A DNA stretch of 64,000 nucleotides from Eublepharis macularius (lineage: Eukaryota > Chordata > Lepidosauria > Squamata > Eublepharidae). The first letter of the stretch is position 1, and each line of letters starts with the position of its first letter. This document shows, in pieces, positions 10,751-20,900 of the stretch. The notes below the pieces were generated by a model, which ran no database searches, had not been told where the DNA came from, and was given only the letters and a program-made list of their open reading frames with translations. The translations under genes were made by a program, and so were the position numbers. The stretch is from positions 10,377,001 to 10,441,000 of the forward strand of contig NC_072795.1 in the NCBI RefSeq assembly GCF_028583425.1, read 5' to 3'.

Positions 10751-11640
10751 AACTCCAACCATTTAGAGAAGGCTACAAGGTAAGTGTTTTTATTCACCGG
10801 CTTTTGCTGATGTTTGTGACTGGAGTTTTAGTTAATGATATACTTGTCTCCAGCTGATGAGTATTATTATTTGATATCTCAGAATAAGTTCTGGGTCCAA
10901 CAGGACGTTACAGACCTACTAGATTTCCAAGGTATGAGCTTTTAGGAGTTGATGATATTCCTTTTTTCACCTACTTTATAATAATCAGTATACAGCTGGT
11001 ATTCTAACAGTTGATACATTAAAAGCATGTAAAATAATCTACAAAGTTTATACAAAATTACTTCTATATGCTTCCATTTGATAAGAAAGGAGGTGTTGCA
11101 CATATTTTAAGTTCCCCCAGATTTCAGGTTTTTTTCCTCCCGTAGGGAAATTTCCCATTCGGCTGAAGTGTCCAGAAAATGTTTCACCTAGAGTCCTGAT
11201 TTCAGCAATTAATTTAAAATGTATAAATCATTTTCTATTGCGTCTCATTCTTGTTTCCAGAGTTTAATTTTTGTAAGGTCTAGAACCATGAAGAAAAAGA
11301 CAGAAGGAAAATTAGGTCAAGTTGGTGCAACATCAAAGCATTTCAACTGTCAGGAAATCCACACCTTATTACATAAGAGCAGTGTATAAAAATCTGAATC
11401 AGAACATAGATCAGATATATATATATGGAATGATTTGTATCTATGCATTAGGCAACTTATCATAATTTTAGACAGATCATTATCTTGTGAATAATGTAGT
11501 ACTGAGTATTCACAGCCTCTGCAGGGATCAAGAATTGTTTTGGATGATCTGCCACAAAGGCTAAAGAGTCCAGTCATTTTTTTTCTTGCTTGCTTTCCCT
11601 CTTGTGGCTAACAATGCAGTCACAAGTCACAAGGGAGGAG
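10751..11640. other. Intergenic, nothing recognised
   Basis: AT-rich sequence with no supportable gene or repeat. Confidence 0.4.
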
Positions 11641-12800
11641 AGGCAGCCTCAACTCACCTGAATCAGGGAAGAGGAGTATCCCTGTCAGGTCCACGTCCAG
11701 GTGTAGCTGCGCCTGACACCTTACCACCTGGCGGGGGCCCTCCTGTGTCCGCCTTGCCCCCCTCGGCTGGGGTGTAGCTGCGTAGGTTGCCCTTCTGCTG
11801 GGCAGAGGTCTGAGGTAAACAGCCTTGCCTCATCTTGGCTGTGGCCCTGCTGCTCTGGGCATCTGGGCATCTGTCAAGGGTTCCTGGAGAGTGGCTTTCA
11901 GGGTCACAGCCAGCATCAGGTTTGTGGCTGGAGGGGGGAGTTCACCCTCGCACCCTCTCATCCACCCCTCCACCTGGTTGGCCTCTTGCCTACTCTCCCT
12001 TCTCTACAGAACATCCTCCTTTTCCTCCTCCTCCTCCTCCATTCTCTCTTTTTTACACTCACACTGATTCACTCTCTCCTCTCCACCTACAACCACTCCT
12101 ACACAACCCACCATGACCTCTCTACTGAGCCTGCCTTTATAGGACTTCCTCCAGCTTTCCCCTCCCTTCTTCCCAGGCTTCCTCCTATCCCTGGGCAGCT
12201 CCCTGCCCTGAAAGGACTGCTCGTGTATGCCCTCCAGCTGGGTATGCTTTCCGGTGTTCCTTCTTTCATTCCAGTCCCTCCCTGCTCTCCTACCTTTTTT
12301 TGGAGGGTGGGGCTAGACGCTGTCCAGCTAGGGAAGCTCCCAGGTGTTCCAGTTCTTCCCTGCTCTCTCATCCTTTCTTGCAGGATGGGGCTAGCAGGGC
12401 CTTTCCAAGCAATGTGGCTTGGCCATCTCCTTTCCTGCTTGTGAAGTGCCAGACTGTCCTCCAGGGTTATGGCCACGTGCGCCTAGCTGGCTGCCCACGC
12501 TGGCTCCATTTTTTCTTCACTCCCTGCTGGCTGGGGCTGGGCCTATGGCCAGGATGCCAGCTTGAGCAGCCATGCTGCTGTCTTCCGGCCATCTTCCATC
12601 CTCTTCTCCTGGCAAGTCCAGGGGCTGAGCCTCTCATCCCAGACAATGGCAAGAGTGTGAAAAGGCAGTGGTGGCTGGGAAGGGAGAAGCACCCGGGAGG
12701 CTGGGAGAGGGATCTCCTTCCAGCAGTGAGAAGGACACGCTGGTGGGAAATGGTGCAGACTTGCTGTGACAGGCACCTGTCAGCAGGTCACAGGACAGCA
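11641..12800. other. GC- and pyrimidine-rich segment of unknown origin
   Basis: Base composition changes sharply to GC-rich. A pyrimidine tract with CCT repeats lies at about 11985-12060. A ~85-bp unit containing TTCCCTGCTCTC and GGTGGGGCTAG-like motifs occurs about twice between 12265 and 12400. It leads straight into the Gypsy protease region, so it may be its highly decayed gag or leader, but no zinc knuckle or capsid motif is visible. The long open frames here are best explained by GC-rich composition. Confidence 0.35.
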
Positions 12801-12825
12801 GGTGCCAAGCACAGAGAGAGATAAG

Positions 12826-13160
12826 GGGACTTTATTTTTCCTCTCCCTTACCATAGTATACCCTAAAAGAGGGATGCATGTCCGAGTGAGAGTGCTGATT
12901 GGTTCAGGGTGCAGCAGGGACCTAATTGCTCCTGCCCTTGTAACAAGCTTGGGACTAGATCTGATGAAATTAACAGAGCCTATTACGTTCAAACAAATGG
13001 ATGGCTCTCCTATGAAAGCCCCCACCCCCTGTGCCTATGAGACTGAACTAACCCAGGTGGGAATGGGGAGTCATTGGGAGGAAAGAACATTTGTAGTAAG
13101 CCCAACGCAAAATGTCCAGCCATTTTGGGAGTCCGATGGCTTTATGATCATGATTCTTAC
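12826..13160 (+). pseudogene. Gypsy aspartic protease domain
   Basis: The frame shows VRVLIGSGCSRDLI, where the catalytic aspartate of the usual D-S/T-G triad reads as glycine. A conserved LGLDL-like segment follows. With the active-site residue lost, this protease would be inactive. Confidence 0.7.
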
Positions 13161-13399
13161 ATACAGTAGAAAATAGGCTGGTTATGTTTCCCAGTGACAG
13201 AATGTCAGAAGCACATATGGAACCCACAATGGGGTGGAAACCCCCCTCCCATGCTTGAAACTGTATGTTTAACAAGGGAAGGGTTAGCTGAGATTCATTC
13301 TGAATAACATGATTTAAGGGGTTTTTTTGAAGAACAAGAGGCAGATGAATGACCTCCCCACAGGGCAACTGACTGTGCCATCGAAATGATCCAGGGGCA

Positions 13400-14010
13400 G
13401 AGTCTTCCTAAAGAGAAGCTGTACTCTATGAGCCCAGCCGAGAGAGAGGAGCTCTGAAAGTTCATTGATAAAAATCTAGAAAGGGGTTTTATCCAATGCG
13501 CAAGCTCTCCCCTTGCCACTCCAGTGCTGTTCCGGAAGAAAGATGGAGGCTTGAGGTTCTGTATTGATTATGGAGGAGTTAATGCAGTTTCTATGTCAAA
13601 TGGCTACACTCTTCCTCTCATTAAAGACTTGCTTGTAGGAGTAGCTAAAGGGAGGAACTTTACCAGACTGGACTTAGGGATGCTTACTTCAGAGTTCAAA
13701 TTTGAAAGGGGGATGAGTGGAAGATCGTGTTTAACACTCCTTTGGGGCAATTTGAATATTTGGTTATGCCCTTTGGCTTGCAAAGGACCCCTGGGGTCTT
13801 CATAAACCTGATCGATGAAGTGTTGCATAAATATTTGTACAAAGGCGTGGTTGTTTATTTGGATGATGTTTTACTTTATTCCAGTAATTATGAGGAGCAT
13901 GTAAAGTTGGTGCAGAAACTCCTGAGCACTTTGTATGAAAATTATCTGTATGCTAAATTATCGAAGTGTGAATTTCACAAGGAAGAGCTGGACTTTTGGG
14001 GATATTGAGT
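13400..14010 (+). pseudogene. Gypsy reverse transcriptase domain
   Basis: Fragments in shifting frames show LFRKKDGGLRFCIDY, a degraded LDL(G) region, and VVYLDDVLLYS with the catalytic YLDD at 13856-13867, then KCEFHKEELDFWGY. At least one frameshift (about 13730) and a stop after the last motif break it. Confidence 0.9.
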
Positions 14011-14161
14011 TTCCAAGGGCAGGCTGGAAATGGATCCATCTAGTTTTAAAGCAGTACTGGGGTGGGAGGCTCCCAAAACAAAGAGGTAATTACAGTCATT
14101 TCTGGGCTTTGCTAATTTTATCAAGAATTTTGCACAAACTGCTCTGCCTTTAGCTGACCTG

Positions 14162-14700
14162 TTGAAAATGAAAGGGAAAGAGCCAAGGAAATTAAAACCA
14201 AGTGCTAAACTGGAGCGAACTAATGAATGCCAGCAGGCATTTGAGAGGTTAAAAACCCTATTCATCTCTGAACCTGTGTTATGTCACCCAGATGAGAACA
14301 AGAAATTCATTGTGCAAGTCGATGTGAGTGATGTTGCGATGGGTGGGGTGATTCTACAGGCAGAGTCTAATGGGAACTTACATCCCTGTGCCTATGTATC
14401 CCCCCCCCAAAAAAAATTCAGGCCCTGGTCCATTTGGGACAAAGAAGCTGCAGCCGTTAAAATAGCCCTGTCCACTTGGAGACATTGGCTGGAAGGAGCA
14501 AAAATACCCTTTGAGATCTGGACTGATCATAAAAATCTTGAAGCATTTAAATCACCTCGCAGATTGGGGGCAAAGCAGCTCAGATGGGCGGAATTCTTTT
14601 CTAAGTTTCAGTTCACCCTTAAACATCTCCCAGGGAAATCAAATTTCTTGTCAGTCACTCTGTCCTGTCTCCCACAACATGAAAGTCAAAGAGAGGAAAT
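14162..14700 (+). pseudogene. Gypsy RNase H domain
   Basis: An open stretch carries the RNase H pattern VQVDVSDVAMGGVILQ, later PWSIWDKEAAAVKIAL and FEIWTDHKNLEAF, in the usual order after the reverse transcriptase. It ends HLPGKSN, typical of the RNase H to integrase linker. Confidence 0.88.
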
Positions 14701-14889
14701 TGTTGGCAGTGTCTTCACCTCTGCACAGCTGGGAGGGGCAGTGCTGATGTGCTGGCAAACACAGAAACTCCTCGCCCCCCCCCCCCGGTTGGAAATGGTT
14801 AAAACAGAACAAGGAAAGAAGGAGGAGGAGGATTTGCAGTGATTTATGGATTCTCTGGAGAAGAAAGAGGATGGGTGCTGGTGTCAACA

Positions 14890-15679
14890 AGGCAAGTTAT
14901 ACTTACCAGCAGCCCCAAGAAAGGAGTTTTTAATAAAATGCCATGATGAAAAAATAGTGGGGCATTTCAGGTTCCTCAAAACTTTGCATTTAGTTCAAAG
15001 GCAATTCTGGTGACCAGGAATGAGAAAGGACATATCCCAGTATGTGTCTAGCTGCCCAGTTTGTTTAATGGGGAAAAGACAGGGGGAAGGCCCCAGGTCG
15101 TCTACAGCTGCTAGAGACTCCTCTCCTACCTTGGTCCACCATCTCCATTGGTTTTATTATCTTCCCCCCTGCAAGGGGAAAACTGTAGTTTTGATTATAG
15201 TTGACTTGTTCTCCAAGCAAGCACATTTTGTTCCTTGCGCCAAACTCCCCACAGCAAAGATACTGGCTGGGCTGTTCATGCAGAACGTGGTACGGTTATA
15301 CTCTTTTCCAAACAAGATAATCTCTGATGGGTGTGGGGGGCAATTTATTGCTAATTTTTGGAGAGAGCTTATGAAAGTGAAAAGAATTGAACAGGGGCTA
15401 ACCTCCAGTCATCATCCCGCGACAGATGGGCAAACAGAACACACTAATCAGATACTAGAACAATTCCTGAGATACTATATCAACTATCAACAAGATGATT
15501 GGGTGGAGTTCTTACCTTATGCAGACTATTACTACAATAATAGCATACACAGCTCCATAGGGAACCCCCTTGCAAGTCACTCAACGTTTGAAGGAAAACC
15601 TATGCCAGTACTTGGGGCAGACCCAAATGTGAAGGGGGGTGATTTACCTGAGTGGTGGACAAAAATTGTGTCACAGTAG
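14890..15679 (+). pseudogene. Gypsy integrase domain
   Basis: The zinc-binding part is split by a stop at about 15011; its CPVC follows. The catalytic core has the first Asp in IIVDLFSKQAHFVP, the second in IISDGCGGQF, and the Glu in the HHPATDGQTEHTNQ block. This is the D,D-35-E layout of retroelement integrases. Confidence 0.9.
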
Positions 15680-15984
15680 GATGTAGTGAAACAAACACTG
15701 GAAAGAGCCAAACGTGTACAAAACCTGAGCAGATAAGAGGTGTTCACCCCCTTGAGACCTGAAGGTGGGAGACAGTGTTTATATGTCCACAAAAAACTTG
15801 AACGCAGCCCAGTAAAAAACTGGGATGGAAGTATTTGAGTCCTTTTAAATTGAAAGGTTAAATCAATGAAATCACTATTGAACTGGAGTTACCAAAGAAT
15901 CTGAAGCATGTGCACCTAGTTTTCCATTTCAGCCCCCTCAAAAAGGACCCAGGACCTGACCAGTGGCACCCGGATCCTGTAGCC

Positions 15985-16167
15985 CCATCAAGAGGTCAAA
16001 CTCATTTTGGACTCTAAGTGGAAGACGGGGGGTACTGTATTATTTAATCCAATGGAAACATTTTTCAGAGCCAAGCTGAATGGGTTAAGTCTACTGATGT
16101 AAGACCCGTGAAGTTGGTTCGGGCTTTCCATAGAAGATACAGGGAGAAACCCGGGGTGTATGTGTGA
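15985..16167 (+). pseudogene. Gypsy integrase C-terminal chromodomain, frameshifted
   Basis: The segment reads LILDSKWK in one frame, shifts at the G-run at 16027-16032, then continues in another frame to VKLVRAFHRRYREKPG. This matches the C-terminal chromodomain that marks chromoviruses, where it recognises chromatin at insertion sites. An in-frame TAA also interrupts it. Confidence 0.75.
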
Positions 16168-16480
16168 CTGATCTTCAGGTGGGCAGGATATCAGATGCTC
16201 AGGATCACCTGATATATTTCTACAGCTAAAACTGATGCTGTTGGGGGCTGGGAAATGGGAACCTGACCTTGAGACGTCTATGACTCACCCAACTTGCTTG
16301 TAGAGTTGGAAGATTAGTAGAAGTGGGGAGGAGTAGCTGTGGTGGACCTTTATCCTCTTTGACCTTCTCTGGAATTATCAGTCCTAGCAAGGATGGCATG
16401 AGAGCATGAAACTGGCAATACCAATAAAGAACTTTAACTCCTGAAGTGAAGTCTTTTGAAAGTTGCCTGGCATCCTCACA
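16168..16480 (+). repeat. Probable 3' LTR of the Gypsy element
   Basis: It follows the pol stop directly, contains AATAAA at 16423-16428 and ends ...CCTCACA. No 5' partner was found for comparison, so the limits are approximate. Confidence 0.45.
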
Positions 16481-17444
16481 ATCGCCTCCCCTCCAACAGA
16501 GTTAAATTGAAAGAATGTTTCTGATATCAGTGGGGTGGAGAGGTTGGTGCTCCACCTCTTTCAATGATCCAGTGAGCAGGAGACAATTCTATTGACCCAA
16601 CAAAAATGCACTCATGCATACCACACACATTCCCCTTCCCGCCCACAGAGCTAATTGAAACCCTGAAGGCTCAGTCTCTTCCCATTCGATCTAACTGGTT
16701 GGTAGACTAACCATAAAGGAAAACAAGATGCTGATGTTCCAGGCGCTGCCACTGCTCAGTAAAAACCAAAATGAAACACACAAACTTATTGTCAGGGGGG
16801 TGGGACTCATTCCAGGTTTGTTTCCTGGATTTCCTGGAAGCCACTTCAAGAAAGTGTATTCCGGGTGTATTTTTGGCTTGCTGGTTTTGTTTTGTACACC
16901 TCTAATTCCTACATGGATATGACAGGGAACTACCACACCAATGATCAGAAGCAACTGCAAGGTTTTACCTTGAATTTGATCGAGACGATAAGGTTATGCC
17001 CTCACTTTGTGCTGGTTGATTTCAGGGACCCAGCAATGAGAACTCATGCTTTTAGGGTGAATACTGGTTCTGAGGGGTTTTATCCAGGACTTAATAATGG
17101 GTGCTGTTGCCCTGGTTTGTGCCACTGAGATATGGCTGGAGGAATAAATCTCTCCCAGCTATCCCCACCTTAAAGGGTAGGTTTGATGCTTACATTGACA
17201 AAGGGGGATTTACTGTAGTCTTTTATACAACCATCACTCTTTCTATGTGTTTGCCAAACAAAGATTCAGGAAATGTTTTTGATGCTATAGCTAGAGATAA
17301 GGCTTGTGTATGAATATTCTTCATGTATAAACTTGTTATCTAACTCAGTTCTGACACATCTCCTTCCTCTATAAAACCCATCACTTCTTTGAAAAGCAAA
17401 TCAAAAGCATGATAAATTTCTCATTTTACATTCTGCATCGAGCA
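16481..17444. other. Intergenic downstream of the P450, nothing recognised
   Basis: Several short open frames overlap at 16690-17310, but none shows a family motif. No repeat recognised. Confidence 0.4.
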
Positions 17445-17450
17445 TTTATT
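17445..17450 (-). promoter_or_regulatory. Candidate polyadenylation signal for the CYP2 gene
   Basis: AATAAA on the minus strand, about 320 nt after the stop codon of exon 9. It is the first canonical hexamer I noticed downstream; no transcript evidence is available. Confidence 0.5.
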
Positions 17451-17626
17451 TGAAGACATCAAACTACAACTAAGATTATTTGTCAGGCAATAGTACAACT
17501 TTAGCAACAGAGACATCACAGCCCTTCCGGAATTCCACCTTCAATAAGCATTAGTCAAATTATTGCAGAAATGAAATGAAATGAAAAGGATAAAGATATG
17601 ATTTACAGTAACAAATGAGCAAGAGC

Positions 17627-17757
17627 AAGATTTGGGTCAAGTAGCACCTTAGAGACCAACTATTTCCAACTAAATCTAGTTGGTCTCTAAGCTGCTACTG
17701 GACCCCAGTCTTGCTCTTCTTCTACAGACCAACATGGCTACCAACCTGAAACCATCC
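17627..17757. mobile_element. Penelope-like family fold-back in the CYP2 3' UTR
   Basis: Two inverted halves share GTAGCACCTTAGAGACCAAC and its complement, joined at about 17680. The outer right part, CTACAGACCAACATGGCTA, matches the outer tail of the family A repeats. The repeat begins about a dozen bases after the stop codon at 17770, so it probably forms part of the 3' UTR as a hairpin. No hammerhead-like core is visible. Confidence 0.6.
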
Positions 17758-17769
17758 ATATTGCATAGT

Positions 17770-17960
17770 TTATGATGCACCACAGCGGGGAATAGCACAT
17801 ATCTTATAAGGTTGGGGAGGCAATGATAACCCAAATATAGGTTCTGTGCTGAACTCCTTTACTCCTTTTGGCACCTGGAAAGTGAACGACCTCAGCAGCT
17901 TGATGAAGAAGATGAAGAGCTCAAGCTTTGCCAGTTGTTCTCCCAGGCATACACGGGCCC
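17770..17960 (-). CDS. CYP2 exon 9 (terminal)
   Basis: The acceptor CTCTGCAG precedes 17960. The first two bases complete a glycine codon begun in exon 8, and the peptide runs [18 protein letters not shown] to a TGA stop at 17772-17770. The cysteine is the proximal haem-iron ligand. The end, PYKICAIPR plus four residues, has the usual family length and composition. Confidence 0.95.
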
Positions 17961-20900
17961 CTGCAGAGGAAATAAGGAAAGGTGACAAGTAAGTAATACA
18001 TTTCTGTGTATTGTCTAGAAAGTACTGTCTTGATAAACATCTAGTTTGGACTTTGGTAAAGTCACATGAGTGGAAGGGCCAAGACTTCCCTCCACCTCCT
18101 AAAATTGCTCATTGGCAAATTGTGTTGCTTCTATCATTTTTCTGCCTCCCCCCCACATCCGACAAAAGACACACATGGGTGGTACCACTCCTAATTTCAA
18201 CACTTTAAATTCAGTCAAATGATTACTTCTGAGACAGGTCTCACCATGTCCTGTATCTGGCCATCAAATCATTAATCAATCCCTTTAAGTGTTTAATCAT
18301 TGTGTACATAACAGCAGGGCTGTGGGGGGAGGGGGCGCTACAGAAACAAAATTCCCGGTGTCCTGACCACGTGAAAAGGCCATGAGGCGGGCAAGTGTGA
18401 TGAATAAGCAAAGCTTTCTATATGCACAAACCCCAACTCTAGTACAGACTCAGAGCCCATGAAATCATTAAAGAAACTTTGGCAGGTTTCCTCATGGGTA
18501 CCAGTATGCCTACCTTGAGAAGGCACTTGTTTTAGTCAGTCAGCAAAGGGGATAATGACAATATCAAACTCCATACCACACAATGGTATCTACATATAAT
18601 TCCAAATCCCCATCCTTCACCACAAGTTAAGTAACTTATTTTCATATAATGTTGGCTTTGGCCTTTTGTAATGGACAGAAGTCCTAAGAAAATTTGTATG
18701 GAGGCTGTGGGGGCTTTTGGCGGCCCTGTTTATTGACATAAAGTGTTTGTTGCATTGGCATATCTCCAAGAAAGGTTTCCACAGCTCAGGTTGATCTGTT
18801 AATTGTCGAACAAAATTCTGCTCTTTTCAAATTTTTCAAAATATTCAACCCTCCCAGTCACCCCTTACTTGAAGACAGTTTAAATGACTGCTTTCTTTCA
18901 AAGTTTGGCCAGAAAACCATATTTTGTTTTTGGACATGGCTGCCTGTCTGATAAATGGAGTCAGAATTAGGGGTGTGCAAAAGCACACCGTTTCGGTATT
19001 CTTGTTTCGGTTATTACCGAAACAAGAAACCATTTCGGTAATGCACGGTTCGGTAATCGTTTCGGTATTTCGGCTTGTTTCGGTAATGCATTTCAATGGG
19101 AAAAAAGCCTCCCCCAGGCTTCCCTGAAGCCTGGGGGAGGCATTTTCCAACCAAATCAAGCCAAACTTGGTGGGGACCGTCCTCTACCTCCTCTCTAACA
19201 ACCTCCCAAGTTTCAGACAGATTGAATTTTGGGGGGCCATGTTATAGCCCCCCAAACCAGGTCCCCCTATACTCGCTAAAAAGGGAAAGATTTTGCTTCC
19301 TGCTGCTATTCTTCTATTTTGTGCTTGCTGCTGCTGATCTTCATTATTTCCTATGGGGAAAAAATGAAGAGGCAGGCTTGTCTTGCCAGGGGTGGCATTT
19401 TGCATAGGGAACAAAGGGGGAGGGCTGGCCAGCCTGTTCCTGGGGTTATGGGTGTGGGGCTACTGGGGGTGGATTTGGGTCTCTGAGGGGCTAATGTGGG
19501 GATTTGGGTCTGTGTGTGGCAGCTGGGGGGGAATTGGGTATGTGTGGGGGGTGGACTTTGGGGGCTGAGAGCACCTACTTGGGGAGGCCATGAAATGCCC
19601 CCCCAAGTGGGAGCTGGCTGAGCCTTGGTGGGGGTGGGAGGAAAGGTGGGATAAGGGCCCATGCAAAATGCCACCCCTGGAAAGACAAGCCTCTGTTATT
19701 TCCTAGCTGGAAATAGTGGAGAAAGGGGGGGAGAGCACCTACTTTGGGAGGCCCCCCAAGTGGGAGCAGGCTGAGCCTTGGTGGGGGGTGGGAGGAAAGG
19801 TGGGAGAAGGGCCCCTGAGGGTTGGGGGCATTTTGCATGCAAAATGCCACCCCTGGCAAGACAAGCCTGCCTCTTCATTTTTTCCCCATAGGAAATAATG
19901 AAGATCAGCAGCCGCAAGCACAAAATAGATTAGCAGCAGCAAGCGAAAACCTTTCCCTTTTTAGGCGACGATAGGGGGACCTGGTTTGGGGGGGCATAAA
20001 ATGGCCCCCCAAATCCCAATCTGTCTGAAACTTCGGGAGTTGTTAGAGAGGAGTGAGAGGAAGGTCCCCACCAAGATTGGCTTGATTCGGTTGGAAAATG
20101 CCTCCCCCAGGCTTCAGGGAAGCCTGGGGGAGGCTTTTTTCCCATTGAAATGCATTACTGAAACAAGCAGAAATACTGAAACGATTACCGAAACATACCG
20201 AAACGATTACTGAAACATACCAAAACGTTTTGGTAATCGCTGTTTCGGTATTACTGAAATGTTTCGGTAATGCCGAAACAAACCGAAACTCGTATGTTTC
20301 GGTTTTTTCCCGGTAATCTGGTCACCGAATTGCACACCCCTAGTCAGAATGTTACCACAAAAAATGTCGCTGTCCTTCCAACCACCTGTGCTTTGCCTCT
20401 GTAAAAGGACCTGTTATCACACAAAATGTGTCCCCTGCTACTTTCCCCTTATGAATCTGCACCCCCTTTTTTGAATTATTTGCTGCCCAGATACCCAGAC
20501 CATTACAATGGGAATCAGTCCCTTTACACAGAGAGACCTTCTTTGATTAATAGCTATGTTTTCTCTCTTGGTTGCCTCTTCAGTCTTTTGAATCATTTCT
20601 TAGATTAAATAAATTTGCATGCTTTTTCTGGCTGTTTTGTTTTATTTACATGACATTATAAATATTTTGATGGTGAAAACCTAAGCGGAGTTACTCCATT
20701 CTAAGCCCGTTGATTTCAAAGGGCTTAGAGTGGAGTAACTCTGCTTAGATTGCACTGTTAATTACATTCCTAGCCCAAATGTTTCTCCGACCTCCCCTTG
20801 ATAAAAATTTGTGTTCATTCTATCAAGATTCTTCCCAGCTTGGAAAGGCACAACAAGAACAACAACTGTGTGCATTCATACCACCCTCCGGGACAGATCA

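Larger units (their letters stand above)
12820..16480 (+). mobile_element. Gypsy (Metaviridae) chromovirus remnant, 5' truncated
   Basis: The order protease, reverse transcriptase, RNase H, integrase, chromodomain identifies a chromovirus-type Gypsy LTR retrotransposon. Every domain carries stops or frameshifts, so it is long dead. No gag and no 5' LTR matching 16168-16480 were found. It lies downstream of the P450 on the opposite strand. Domains are listed separately. Confidence 0.9.

Noticed and set aside
11986..12824. Overlapping 125-174 codon open frames on both strands
   Set aside because: Open in several frames at once in GC/CT-rich DNA; no domain, splice or start context.
16690..17313. 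Cluster of 60-90 codon open frames
   Set aside because: No family motif, mutually overlapping, no splice-site support.
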